Source: Lewinellaceae bacterium (GTDB lineage: Bacteria; Bacteroidota; Bacteroidia; Chitinophagales; Saprospiraceae). From it: a stretch of DNA of 64,000 nt. Each line of letters opens with the position of its first letter. Position 1 is the first letter of the stretch. A program made the position numbers and the translations under genes. Positions 9,602 to 17,697 of the stretch are shown here, piece after piece. The stretch is from assembly GCA_020636225.1 (NCBI GenBank), contig JACJYI010000007.1:62001-126000 (forward strand), read 5' to 3'. Under the pieces are notes generated by a model. That model had not been told where the DNA came from and made no database searches. It was given only the letters and a program-made list of their open reading frames with translations.

Positions 9602-9633
9602 AAAAAAGGCCCGTCCAATGGACGGGCCTTTTT
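9602..9633. terminator. Bidirectional rho-independent terminator
   Basis: A near-perfect inverted repeat: AAAAAAGGCCCGTCC (9602-9616), AAT loop, then GGACGGGCCTTTTT (9620-9633). The G/C core is flanked by A and T runs, so it can terminate in both directions. It ends the lipoprotein gene and could stop read-through from the right. Confidence 0.88.
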
Positions 9634-9663
9634 GTTGGTCCTCATGAAGCAGTTTGTCGAAAA

Positions 9664-9695
9664 AAGAAAGCCGTACCCTGGGATGTAGGGTACGG
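9664..9695 (-). terminator. Second terminator-like hairpin, minus strand
   Basis: Arms CCGTACCCT (9671-9679) and AGGGTACGG (9687-9695) are perfect, with a 7-nt loop. On the minus strand the hairpin is followed by a T-rich run (complement of the A-rich 9661-9669). It lies 280 bp past the stop of the di-haem peroxidase, so it may be the end of that operon. Confidence 0.6.
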
Positions 9696-9864
9696 CCGAC
9701 TCCAAATTATAATCCCATGAACATAAAAATCAGTTGATGTGGAGAGTGGCTCCAGGAGAAACGCCATTTCGTTTGTTTCTCTCTTTGTCTCTTTCGACAA
9801 TACAAATATGCAGCACCCCTATCCCCGGGACAAATACAAAAAACAGCCCCAATAAGATTATTTA

Positions 9865-9901
9865 CAATCACATACGAGATAATTCATGTCGTATGTGATT
9901 G
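9865..9901. repeat. Perfect 13-bp inverted repeat in convergent intergenic region
   Basis: CAATCACATACGA (9865-9877) and TCGTATGTGATTG (9889-9901) are exact reverse complements separated by 11 bp. There is no T-tract, so it is not a classical terminator. The rest of 9696-9972 shows nothing recognisable. Confidence 0.7.
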
Positions 9902-9972
9902 CAAATCATTGAATTAATTATGCAAATAAGGAATTCAACTAGACCCGTTGTGAATAATACCGTTTTTTCAGA

Positions 9973-11103
9973 CTACTTCCAGGGGTCCTGAAATGCCGGA
10001 TTCTGTACAAAAGAAGTATCCGTCATAGTGTGTAACAAGGCGATCAAGGCTTGTTTCTGCTTCTCCGTCAGCTTGAGCGGATGCATATTGGCATCATAGT
10101 TCTCAGCTACGTGCCCACCTGAGTCGTAATGATCGATCACCTCTTCCAGGGTAGCAAAGCGACCATCATGCATATACGGAGCGGTCAGGGCAATGTTCCG
10201 CAGGGTAGGCGCCCGGAAACGCCCGTTGTCCAGATAATTGCCGGTCACGGCGCCTCTCCCCAGGTCCTTGAACTCATTGAGATTGCCAACGCTGTCAATG
10301 GCATTGTTGAAGTAATTGTTCGTCGTCAGCAGAACACTGCCATGACAATGGCCACATTCGGCATCCGGAACGGCCGGCTCAAAGTCAAAGAACAGGTCGT
10401 ATCCCAGCTGCTCATCCTCCGTGGGAAAATCCTCCACCCGGATGAACAGGGCATCATACCGTGAATTGCCGCTGATCAGGGTACGCTCGAACTGGGCGAT
10501 GGCCTTGGCCGCCAATTCCTTGGTGATCTCCCGCTTGTCGGAGATGCCAAAGGCCTGGCGGAACCAGACCGGATACTGGTCATCCCGCACCAGCTTCTGG
10601 ATGACATTGGGCCATTCCTCATGCAGTTCGATCGGATCTTCCACCGGCAACAAGGCCTGCTCTTCCAGGGTAGCCGAACGGCCATCCCAGAAAAGCCCAT
10701 AGTAGTTGAATCCGATATTGGTGAGGCTCATCGAGCTTCGCTTGCCAAACAGACCGTCCACCCCCTTGCTGAAGGCCATGTCATCTGTAAATCCGAATTC
10801 GGGGAGATGGCAGGAAGCACAAGCCATGGTCGAATCAGCGCTCAACCGCTTGTCGTAAAACAGCCGCCTGCCCAGCTCGACACCCTCCACCGTCATGGGA
10901 TTGTCGGCTGGAATTTCCATCTGGGGAAAATCCGCTGGCACATTGACCACATACGCCGTCGGCGCATAGGGGATACCGGTCAGATCACAATCCGTGCAAT
11001 CAGGCATGGGGTCATCCTTCCCGCAACCGCCGACCAGGCCAAGCAGGATGAGCAGACCAAAGCCAACGACCTGTATCCTAGAACAGGGAAAACGCATCTT
11101 CAT
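9973..11103 (-). CDS. Di-haem cytochrome c peroxidase family protein (MbnH/MauG-like), lipoprotein
   Basis: A 376-residue periplasmic protein with a lipoprotein signal (LLGLVGGCGK). It has two haem c motifs: CASCH near residue 95 and CGHCH near residue 250. The family signature region APTLRNIALTAPYMHDGRF and a C-terminal LTEKQKQALIALL are typical of the CcpA/MauG superfamily. Members either reduce H2O2 or, as in MbnH and MauG, oxidise residues of a partner protein. Its start overlaps the 3' end of an MbnP-type gene by about 26 bp, so MbnH-like action on MbnP is the preferred reading. An ATG at 11097 is an alternative start. Confidence 0.85.
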   Translation of the reverse strand: MKMRFPCSRIQVVGFGLLILLGLVGGCGKDDPMPDCTDCDLTGIPYAPTAYVVNVPADFPQMEIPADNPMTVEGVELGRRLFYDKRLSADSTMACASCHLPEFGFTDDMAFSKGVDGLFGKRSSMSLTNIGFNYYGLFWDGRSATLEEQALLPVEDPIELHEEWPNVIQKLVRDDQYPVWFRQAFGISDKREITKELAAKAIAQFERTLISGNSRYDALFIRVEDFPTEDEQLGYDLFFDFEPAVPDAECGHCHGSVLLTTNNYFNNAIDSVGNLNEFKDLGRGAVTGNYLDNGRFRAPTLRNIALTAPYMHDGRFATLEEVIDHYDSGGHVAENYDANMHPLKLTEKQKQALIALLHTMTDTSFVQNPAFQDPWK

Positions 11104-11845
11104 AATTATCCATGATCATGAGCATGGCCGGATCATCCGGCGTATGCGCATTGGGTTGGGCCTGGATATCCCACCATGTACCGTCAGCCTGTTGGAACAA
11201 GTCCCGGACATCCAGGTCCAGGGTCATGGTGGTGGTCTGTCCGCCCTCGATCCGGGTAACATGGGCAAAGCTCACTTCCCGATAAAGGGCGTCTCCACCG
11301 GTGTGGTATGAAAAAGGCGTACTGAACACACCACTACCGGTCAGATCGGCCAGGCCCTGGGTCTTGGTAAAGATAAAACTGTCCCATGCGTCCCAATAGC
11401 GGTTGGCACCGATGGACAAGGGATGCCCACTGGGATAATCCTGGGGCCGGGTGCGATTGACCGCCGTATCCACACCGATCCCGACGATCATGGTCGGATA
11501 GGTCCCCTTGGGGACATCAGAGAAAGTGAACTTGATCCCGGCAGCTGCCTTGGCCGGATCCGTATTGACCGGTGAGAAATCCACGATGGCCACATCAGCC
11601 AGGGAGATCGCCTCCCCGTTCTGGTCCACCAGGCGCACATTGGACATCAGGTAGTCCACCAGGTAGAATTTCAAAGACCAGTCATTGAGAGGATAGTCGT
11701 AGGCCGTACCGATGACCAGAGGATCACCGGCAAAATTGGCCTTGCAGACCAGTTCCAGCGTTCCGGTAGCCGGTCCGTCATCCTTCTTCTCACATGCCGA
11801 CAGCATCAGCATACCGGCGATCAACAAGAGGAATATGTGTTTCAT
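11078..11845 (-). CDS. MbnP-like periplasmic lipoprotein, candidate substrate of the di-haem enzyme
   Basis: The start at 11845 (MKHIFLLLIAG, lipobox LSAC) gives a clean lipoprotein; an in-frame ATG at 11860 exists. The ~250-residue protein has MbnP-family features: N-terminal GTLELVCKANFAGDPL, a long beta-rich body (VDYLMSNVRLVDQNG), VGIGVDTAVN, and the Trp-rich NRYWDAWDSFIFTKTQG. MbnP proteins bind copper and carry a Trp oxidised to kynurenine by the partner MbnH. The neighbouring di-haem gene overlaps this one, supporting that pairing. Which Trp would be modified cannot be told without an alignment. Confidence 0.78.
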   Translation of the reverse strand: MKHIFLLLIAGMLMLSACEKKDDGPATGTLELVCKANFAGDPLVIGTAYDYPLNDWSLKFYLVDYLMSNVRLVDQNGEAISLADVAIVDFSPVNTDPAKAAAGIKFTFSDVPKGTYPTMIVGIGVDTAVNRTRPQDYPSGHPLSIGANRYWDAWDSFIFTKTQGLADLTGSGVFSTPFSYHTGGDALYREVSFAHVTRIEGGQTTTMTLDLDVRDLFQQADGTWWDIQAQPNAHTPDDPAMLMIMDNYEDAFSLF

Positions 11846-11881
11846 GATGGGATATTTCAATCAATAAATAATCAAACCCGT

Positions 11882-12682
11882 CTAAAGGTTTCCGTATCGG
11901 AAAGATAAGGCGATGCGGGCCATCCAGTCTGTCACATTGATCACACTGGGCTGGGCAACATCTTCTTCCCGGATCCACTGCAGGTAATCGACCGTCATTG
12001 GAATCTCCACGTCATATCCGGTCAGGACGGTTTGCCCGACGTCCAGGGTCACCCGGGTAGATAACGCAGCTGACCAGGTCAGCGTATCGCCATTCTCGGC
12101 CGGAGCGATCAATTTGACGGCTACACTACCAAATCCGCCTGTCGGATCCACCAGGACATCCGGCGGACTGTGCAAGGGGTGATCTGCCGGAAAGGCCTCC
12201 GGGTCGACACTCACCAGATCCGGAATCAGACCAATCCGGAAGGAAATGGAATCGATCACCCCTTCAGTGAGCAGGGTCCCGACCGAATAGCTGGACTGGT
12301 TCCGGCTGACATGGAGGATATCATCATCGACCGTCAGGATGCTCCCATCTTCCAGGGTAACGGTCAGGCTGTCACTGACCCGCACCCAACCTGTGCCCTC
12401 CACCAGGAGGGCAACATCGGAAAGGAAATAGTCTACGCCCATGATCCGGTAGCTCTGTCCGGCATCATTGACATACACGCTGTCCGGAGAATGGAAGACC
12501 GAACCGGCCGCATGGGACAGGAGCAGCCGGAGGACCGGATAGGTGCAGCAGCAGGACTCATCCGCCGTGGCATCGAAATTGGTGGCCCGGATATCCAGGC
12601 ATCCCTCTTCCGGCTTGCTGCAGGACAACAACAGCAAGCCGACCAGCATCATCAGTCCCTTACGCACTTTGCCGGGGTTCAT
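11882..12682 (-). CDS. Second MbnP-like lipoprotein with Cys-rich N-terminus
   Basis: A 266-residue lipoprotein (LVGLLLLSCSK). After the lipidated Cys comes a short module, GCLDIRATNFDATADE, then three consecutive Cys (SCCCTY). This type of D/N-rich leader is common in Bacteroidota surface proteins. The body resembles its downstream neighbour: YRIMGVDYFLSDVALLVEG, IGLIPDLVSVDPEAF, and a terminal sandwich-like part. The gene overlaps the exonuclease by 23 bp and is followed after 36 bp by the clear MbnP gene. It may be a diverged metal-binding partner. It lacks the YWDAW segment of its neighbour. Confidence 0.65.
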   Translation of the reverse strand: MNPGKVRKGLMMLVGLLLLSCSKPEEGCLDIRATNFDATADESCCCTYPVLRLLLSHAAGSVFHSPDSVYVNDAGQSYRIMGVDYFLSDVALLVEGTGWVRVSDSLTVTLEDGSILTVDDDILHVSRNQSSYSVGTLLTEGVIDSISFRIGLIPDLVSVDPEAFPADHPLHSPPDVLVDPTGGFGSVAVKLIAPAENGDTLTWSAALSTRVTLDVGQTVLTGYDVEIPMTVDYLQWIREEDVAQPSVINVTDWMARIALSFRYGNL

Positions 12683-13481
12683 TTCCGCTATGGATGTCCT
12701 GCAAGATCCGCTTGACCTGGACCGAGAAATCCTTGGTCATCATCCACTGGTAGTAGTTCGGGTCGCGGGTGATCACCTCCTTGACGGATTGACCGGTGTA
12801 CTTGCCGAAGTTGAAGACCACCTGTCCCTTGTCATCGAACCGGAGCCGTTGGGTGGCATCCAGCACGCTGGCATCATTGGTAAAATCATGCAGCACCTGG
12901 ACATCGGGCCGGATGGGTTGGGTCAGGACCGTGCCATCCCCTTCGGTGAGGTCCACGCCCTGGTACATGTCGATCTGCCCGCTGAGAACATCGATGGTCG
13001 CCCGCACATCCTCCAGGGCATCATGGGCATCCTCGAAGTCACGATTGCAATAGAACTTGACAGCCGCTTTCAGGGTCCGGGGCTCCATGCGATAGAAGAT
13101 GCGCTGGACGTCGATCAGGCGCCGGTGGTCAATGCGAAAATCCATTCCGGCCCGGTCGAACTCCTCCATCAGGAAGGGGATATCGAACCGGTTGGAGTTG
13201 TATCCGGCCAGGTCGGCATCACCGATAAAATCAAAGATCTCCTTCGCTACCTGTGGGAAGGTGGGCTTGTTGCGGACATCTTCCGGGGTAATGCCATGTA
13301 CGGCCATGGCCTCTTCCGAGATGGGAATCCCCGGATTGATCAGCATGCATTTCTCCTCCGGTGCGCGTCCGTCGGAAAAATACTTGATCAGGGCGATCTG
13401 GACGATCCGGTCGCGGATCACATGGAGACCGGTGGCTTCCAGGTCGAAAAACACAAGATCCTTCTTCAGGACAGGGAGCAT
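12660..13481 (-). CDS. DnaQ-like 3'-5' exonuclease with ExoX-like C-terminal domain
   Basis: A 273-residue DEDDh exonuclease. Exo I is FFDLEATGLHV (an Asp/Glu pair), Exo II lies in LAGYNSNRFDIPFL, and Exo III is AHDALEDVRAT with the catalytic His and Asp. Residues ~205-265 (VFNFGKYTGQSVKEV) form the small C-terminal domain seen in ExoX-like exonucleases. The protein probably removes nucleotides from 3' ends in DNA repair or maintenance and is not necessarily the replicative epsilon subunit. It sits 32 bp after apbE and overlaps the next gene, but no functional link is obvious. Confidence 0.87.
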   Translation of the reverse strand: MLPVLKKDLVFFDLEATGLHVIRDRIVQIALIKYFSDGRAPEEKCMLINPGIPISEEAMAVHGITPEDVRNKPTFPQVAKEIFDFIGDADLAGYNSNRFDIPFLMEEFDRAGMDFRIDHRRLIDVQRIFYRMEPRTLKAAVKFYCNRDFEDAHDALEDVRATIDVLSGQIDMYQGVDLTEGDGTVLTQPIRPDVQVLHDFTNDASVLDATQRLRFDDKGQVVFNFGKYTGQSVKEVITRDPNYYQWMMTKDFSVQVKRILQDIHSGNEPRQSA

Positions 13482-13513
13482 ATCATTCTTGATTTAGGAA
13501 CAGAATCCGTCTG

Positions 13514-14578
13514 TCAACGGGTGGGAGAATAGGCGGCCATGCCAGTGGATGCCCAGACGGCCATCGAGCCATCCTCCGCGCTAAAGATAAGGTAGGCATC
13601 CACTCCGGACAAACCTTCGATCAGTTCCCTGGATCGTTCCAGCCCGAGGACCATGCAGGTGGTGGCCAGTGCATCCGCGGTCATACAGTCATCAGCCACT
13701 ATTGACGCGCTGAGGAGATAGCGCCGCTCCGGAAAGCCGGTAAATGGGTTGATGGTATGGCTGAACTTCACCCCGTTCGACTCGTACAGGTTGCGGTAAT
13801 TGCCGGAAGTAGCCAGGGCCTTGTCCCGGATCTCCACGCTGGAATACAGGTCGGTCAGGCCGGCATCTTCGCTGGGCAGGTTGATCCCGATACGCCAGGC
13901 AGCGCCACGCGGGCTCAGGCCCCGGGCCAGGGCCTCCCCGCCGATGTCAACCAGATAGTCCTTCACCCCATGTGACTCGAGATAGGCCCCCACCTGGTCG
14001 ACACCGTACCCCTTGGCGATGGCCGAAAAATCCAGCTGCATGCCCGGGTCCGGTTTGCGCAACCTGCCTGGACCGAGGGAGTCGACACCGGTGATCCTGG
14101 ACAATCCGACCAGGCGAAGCAGACGCCCGACTTCCAGGCTGTCTACCCCGGTGACCGGATTCTTGCCGGTATAGCCAAAGCCCCAATAGTTGACCAGGGG
14201 CATCACGGTCGGATCAAATGCGCCTTCGGAAAGGGCATGGACCTCCCGGCTTTTCATCAGATTGATGATGAAGTGCCGTTCTGTGCCTGTCAGTTGCAGG
14301 CCGTCCACAGACTGATTGAACCGGGAGATCACCGACGAATCGATGTAGGTAGACACTTCCTCGTTGATGGCCAACAGAAGGGAGTCGATCCCGGGCTGGA
14401 GATCCCGTTCCAGGGAATCCCGATAGGTGATCTGATAGTACGTCCCCATCGTCTCTCCCCGGATCTTCAGGTATGACGATTGGGCGGAATGGGAAGGGCC
14501 CGCTGATGGCTGGCACCCGAATAAACCGAGGATGGTGGCCAGGATGGCCAGGAGGTATGGATAGCTGTTCTTGATCAT
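13514..14578 (-). CDS. apbE: FAD:protein FMN transferase (ApbE), lipoprotein
   Basis: The start at 14578 (MIKNSYPYLLAILATIL, lipobox LFGC) overlaps the DoxX stop as ATGA. The protein transfers FMN from FAD onto a Thr of target proteins in the periplasm. Motifs seen: RGETMGTYYQITY near the N-terminus, the GAFDPTVMPLVNYWGFG region, the QLDFSAIAKGYGVD flavin-binding segment, and a C-terminal Mg-binding area (MTADALATTCMVLG). Known targets include RnfG, RnfD and NqrB/C. The Rnf operon 3 kb away carries TGAT-type acceptor sites in RnfG and RnfD, so these are the likely substrates. Confidence 0.92.
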   Translation of the reverse strand: MIKNSYPYLLAILATILGLFGCQPSAGPSHSAQSSYLKIRGETMGTYYQITYRDSLERDLQPGIDSLLLAINEEVSTYIDSSVISRFNQSVDGLQLTGTERHFIINLMKSREVHALSEGAFDPTVMPLVNYWGFGYTGKNPVTGVDSLEVGRLLRLVGLSRITGVDSLGPGRLRKPDPGMQLDFSAIAKGYGVDQVGAYLESHGVKDYLVDIGGEALARGLSPRGAAWRIGINLPSEDAGLTDLYSSVEIRDKALATSGNYRNLYESNGVKFSHTINPFTGFPERRYLLSASIVADDCMTADALATTCMVLGLERSRELIEGLSGVDAYLIFSAEDGSMAVWASTGMAAYSPTR

Positions 14579-14979
14579 GATCGTCCACGCCATTGTTCGT
14601 CCAGGGAATAACGGCCAGGGCCAAATACCGCGATGGCCAGGTATCCGGCCAGGTAGAGCAATCCCAGTTCCCGGTCGCCCCAGGGATCACCCTGGTGAAT
14701 GATGAACACCGCCACCAGCATGGTGATGATCAGGGGAACGGCGGCCCACCGGGTGAACAGGCCAAGGATCAAGAGGAGAGCGCAAAGACCTTCGGCGAAT
14801 ACGGTCAGGACCAGTGAGGGGACCGGTCCCCAACCGAACGGATCGGCAAAGGCGGTCGGATCACCGGTCAGGAGCTTGGTCGCTTTTCCCCAGCCATGGA
14901 AGGCCAGCATCTGGCATCCGAAGGCCAGCCGCAATCCCAGCAGCATCCAATCGGTCGTCCGGTTTCCTGGATGGATCAT
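14575..14979 (-). CDS. DoxX family integral membrane protein
   Basis: A 134-residue protein with four membrane helices. The family pattern is visible: LGLRLAFGCQMLAFHGWGK near the N-terminus, VLTVFAEGLCALLLILGLFTRWAA in the middle, and a fourth helix ending GPGRYSLDEQ. DoxX proteins are linked to quinone or thiol redox in various bacteria, but the reaction of this one is unknown. Both ends overlap neighbours by 4 bp (terC and apbE), indicating a coupled TerC-DoxX-ApbE operon. Confidence 0.85.
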   Translation of the reverse strand: MIHPGNRTTDWMLLGLRLAFGCQMLAFHGWGKATKLLTGDPTAFADPFGWGPVPSLVLTVFAEGLCALLLILGLFTRWAAVPLIITMLVAVFIIHQGDPWGDRELGLLYLAGYLAIAVFGPGRYSLDEQWRGRS

Positions 14980-15815
14980 CCCGCAGCGTGTTGATCCGGT
15001 CCTTGGATGGATTCCTCCTGGAGTCCATGCAGCTGGACCGGCACCTGTTTCTTGCGCAGGCGCATGTTCAGCACCTCGACCACCAGGGAGAAGGCGATGG
15101 CGAAGTAGATATACCCCTTGCTGACATGCTGGTGGAATCCTTCAATGACCAGCATGAAGCCGATGAGGATGAGGAAGGACAGAGCCAGCATCTGCAGGGT
15201 CGGGTGTTTGTTGATGAACCGGCTCACCGGGCCGGCATAGGCCATCATGATGAGGATGGAGATCACCACGGCCACGATCATGATGAAGACCTCCTTGACC
15301 AGTCCGATGGCCGTGAGGATGGAATCGAAGGAAAACACGATATCCACCAGGACGATCTGTACGAGGATGGCACTGAGGGTCGCCTTGACCTTGACCTCCT
15401 TTGTTTCATGGCCGGCCCCCTCCAGCTTGTGGTGGATCTCAGACGTGCTCTTGGCGATCAGGAACAATCCGCCCAGCAGCAGGATCAGGTCCTTGACACT
15501 GATACTGATCGGCTCCATACCATTGAAGAAGGAGGGAATGGTAAAGAGTGGATTGGTCAGGGAAATGATCCAGGTGATGCCCAGCAGGAGGGCCACACGA
15601 AAGACCAGGGCCAGCATCAGTCCCAGGTTGCGGGCCCGGGCCTGTTCCCCTTCGGGCAGTTTGTTGGCCACGATGGAGATGAAGATGATGTTGTCGATCC
15701 CCAGGACGACCTCCAGGAAGGTCAGGGTGAGCAGGGAGATCCAGATCTCGGGAGAGGAGAAGTCCGGAATGGCGATCCACATCTGGAGCAGGGACATAGG
15801 CTCAAGGATTTGCAT
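14976..15815 (-). CDS. TerC family membrane protein
   Basis: A 279-residue, seven-helix membrane protein. It has the TerC hallmarks: LTLTFLEVVLGIDNIIFISI with acidic residues inside the helix, and the second repeat LVQIVLVDIVFSFDSILTAIG. The family is implicated in metal ion (notably Mn) export and tellurium resistance operons. The length matches the short bacterial form without CBS/CorC domains. Internal ATGs at 15797 and 15782 are possible starts. It appears to be the first gene of a minus-strand run leading to apbE and perhaps to the MbnP/MbnH genes. Confidence 0.88.
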   Translation of the reverse strand: MQILEPMSLLQMWIAIPDFSSPEIWISLLTLTFLEVVLGIDNIIFISIVANKLPEGEQARARNLGLMLALVFRVALLLGITWIISLTNPLFTIPSFFNGMEPISISVKDLILLLGGLFLIAKSTSEIHHKLEGAGHETKEVKVKATLSAILVQIVLVDIVFSFDSILTAIGLVKEVFIMIVAVVISILIMMAYAGPVSRFINKHPTLQMLALSFLILIGFMLVIEGFHQHVSKGYIYFAIAFSLVVEVLNMRLRKKQVPVQLHGLQEESIQGPDQHAAG

Positions 15816-15889
15816 GCAATGTTACGAAATCAATTGGAGGGTATGGAGTGGGGTGTGGAGGGTAGAGAGTAGCGCGTGCTAGTCCAGGG

Positions 15890-15935
15890 TGTTCGCCATT
15901 CGCATTTCGCCATTCGCATTTCGCGGTTCGCGGTT
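15890..15935. repeat. Short tandem repeats upstream of terC
   Basis: TTCGCCATTCGCA is repeated directly twice, followed by TTCGCGG / TTCGCGG units. The remaining intergenic DNA to 16238 holds a small GAAAGGG/CCCTTTC palindrome near 16030 but no gene or clear promoter. The region separates divergent genes, so regulatory sites would be expected here. Confidence 0.6.
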
Positions 15936-16238
15936 CACCAGGTATGGTAAACTGTAAGGGCATATCACGATCGGCCGGTATTGGGTAATGGGTATAAGGT
16001 CAAGGGCCTGAATTCAACCGATTTACTGAAAGGGAGAGCTCCCCTTTCTCTAGAACGCTAGGTGGATATCGGTTCTGGGTGAGGTTATCTCATCACTCAT
16101 TCGTTGATCGCCTTACCTTAGCAGAATAATTTAACTTTAACGAAGGAGAGGCATGTGTAACCATCTGTGGCGAGACTTGAATTTGATTGGGCCATCTTTT
16201 GAATGTCTAACATGATACTCCTTCAATAAACAGAATGA

Positions 16239-16790
16239 ATGAACATTGTCATTCCACACATTCCAACATGGGTAATCAAGCATCCGTTCTGGATTTTCCT
16301 CATCCTGATACTACCCATCTGTGCATGTATTTCCATTACCATGGCTCCAAGAAGAATGGATGATGATGGCTCATCGAGTTATGCATCTGTAAAAAACGGA
16401 GTTCTTTACCAATCTGAAGATCTTACGATCCTGGAAATTGACCCAGAGGAATTGGTCAGGATGACCCAAAAGGCTGAGGGCATCATCTATATCTGGGCGC
16501 CTTGGTGTGCACCTTGTATAGGCACACTTAAACATCACTTTGTGAAAGAATTTGAGACCGACGGCATGCTTCTGCTAGTCAGCACAAACTATGACATTCC
16601 AAATATTGTCAAACTTTTGGGGGGTCAAATCGATACAGCCTATGTACTTTCCGCCTCTGCTTTCGGTCGGAATGAGACAGATAAACTGAAGGGAATATCT
16701 CAGCTGTTGATTGGGAATGAGCTCAATTATGTCCCCCAGACATATCTGTTCGACAATCAGGTCATCAGCTTGAGAGAAAGAAAAAAGTGA
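16239..16790 (+). CDS. Membrane-anchored thioredoxin-like protein
   Basis: A 183-residue protein with one N-terminal hydrophobic anchor (residues ~18-36, WIFLILILPICACISI). The thioredoxin-fold domain carries the redox motif WAPWCAPC at about residues 87-94. The region LNYVPQTYLFDNQVI fits the cis-Pro loop. It probably acts in the periplasm as a TlpA/ResA-like thiol oxidoreductase; the partner is unknown. It stands alone on the plus strand between two minus-strand operons and is less GC-rich than they are, which may indicate separate acquisition. Confidence 0.75.
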   Translation: MNIVIPHIPTWVIKHPFWIFLILILPICACISITMAPRRMDDDGSSSYASVKNGVLYQSEDLTILEIDPEELVRMTQKAEGIIYIWAPWCAPCIGTLKHHFVKEFETDGMLLLVSTNYDIPNIVKLLGGQIDTAYVLSASAFGRNETDKLKGISQLLIGNELNYVPQTYLFDNQVISLRERKK

Positions 16791-17069
16791 GTATGCCCTT
16801 AGTGTACCATTTGAATGGGCCGAAGCTCTATCGCGGAACCATAGGATGATTCTCTACCTAGTCGCCAGACCAGTATCTCGAGACTTATTTATTGTTGGGT
16901 ATTTGAATTGAAAGCAAACCGGTCCTTTTCCTTCATAAGTGCTGGTAGATCTGTGCTGGACTATTTCGTCCTGGTAGAAGACCAACGAATTCCAGTATGA
17001 ACCCCAAGTCACAATCAACTCAAGAATCAAATTCTTCAGATTGACCTACTAGCAACTGGAACACCGACA

Positions 17070-17166
17070 GGACCCCAGCGGGGTCCAATATGAATAGCCC
17101 CGGGTGAAACCCGGGGTATGTTTGACCAGAAAGATCTGTTTTGGCGGCATGTTTGCCGGAACCGCA
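17070..17166. repeat. REP-like palindromic repeat, copy 1
   Basis: Contains GGACCCC/GGGGTCC (17070-17086) and CCCCGGG-TGAAA-CCCGGGG (from 17098) palindromes, then a ~55-bp constant tail ending GCCGGAACCGCA. The second copy is at 17248-17345. The palindromic arms keep pairing while the loop changes (TGAAA here, CTTCAG there), which suggests selection on structure. The rest of 16791-17507 shows no gene. Short minus-strand frames across it are by-products of the repeat. Confidence 0.75.
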
Positions 17167-17247
17167 GGGTAAAATTCCAATGATCAAATTCCAAATCCCA
17201 AAAAAATTCAAAATCCCAAATTCAAGATTTTGGAAGTGGTAACGAAG

Positions 17248-17345
17248 GAACCGCGCCGGGGTCCAACATCAATAGCCCCGGGCTTCAGCCCGGGGTATGT
17301 TTGACCAGAAAGATCTGTTTTGGCGGCATGTTTGCCGGAACCGCA
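17248..17345. repeat. REP-like palindromic repeat, copy 2
   Basis: Second copy of the element at 17070-17166. It shares the CCCCGGG/CCCGGGG hairpin and the identical tail from GGTATGTTTGACC to GCCGGAACCGCA. The first small palindrome is reduced to CCGGGGTCC. Spacing between copies is about 180 bp. Confidence 0.75.
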
Positions 17346-17507
17346 AACATGATGACAAAACACCCCTAGATGACCATCCGAATCAATGCCAACCTGCCAA
17401 ACCCGAGGCAAACCAGGACCATAAATCAGAATTCTGAAACAAGGAATCAGAAACCCAGGAACAAGGAAACGAACGGAGAAACAGCCGATGATCTCCTGGA
17501 GGAATCC

Positions 17508-17687
17508 TCACTCTTTCGGCAACTCACATTGCCCCTGACAGCCACACCCACCGCATGAACCTGCCTTTCGCTCACCCAGATGATGCTTGGTGCCCATTCG
17601 CCGGGCCAGCAGTTGCACGCCGATCCAGCCGGCACAGACGGCCGTCAAGGCAAGGACAGGGAGGAAATATTGTATCCACTCAGACAT
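17508..17687 (-). CDS. 59-residue Cys-rich membrane protein at the end of the rnf operon, NqrM-like
   Basis: A short gene starting 10 bp after rnfA stops. Residues 1-30 (MSEWIQYFLPVLALTAVCAG and on) form one membrane helix followed by LARRMG. The tail has KAGSCGGCGCQGQC, five Cys in twelve residues, then ELPKE. The layout of one helix plus a GSCGG...C-C...C cluster resembles NqrM, which delivers iron to the membrane Fe-S site between NqrD and NqrE, and also FeoB-associated Cys-rich proteins. RnfE and RnfA are the NqrD/NqrE homologues and are encoded directly upstream. A maturation role for the RnfA/E cluster is therefore inferred. Confidence 0.75.
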   Translation of the reverse strand: MSEWIQYFLPVLALTAVCAGWIGVQLLARRMGTKHHLGERKAGSCGGCGCQGQCELPKE

Positions 17688-17697
17688 GTCTTCCTAT

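Noticed and set aside
14814..15872. Plus-strand frame of 352 codons opposite terC
   Set aside because: TerC on the other strand has full family motifs and coupled neighbours; this frame has none.
17020..17411. Two small minus-strand frames sharing GKHAAKTDLSGQTYPG
   Set aside because: The similarity is due to the two REP-like DNA repeats. Starts and ends differ, and stem pairing, not protein sequence, is preserved.
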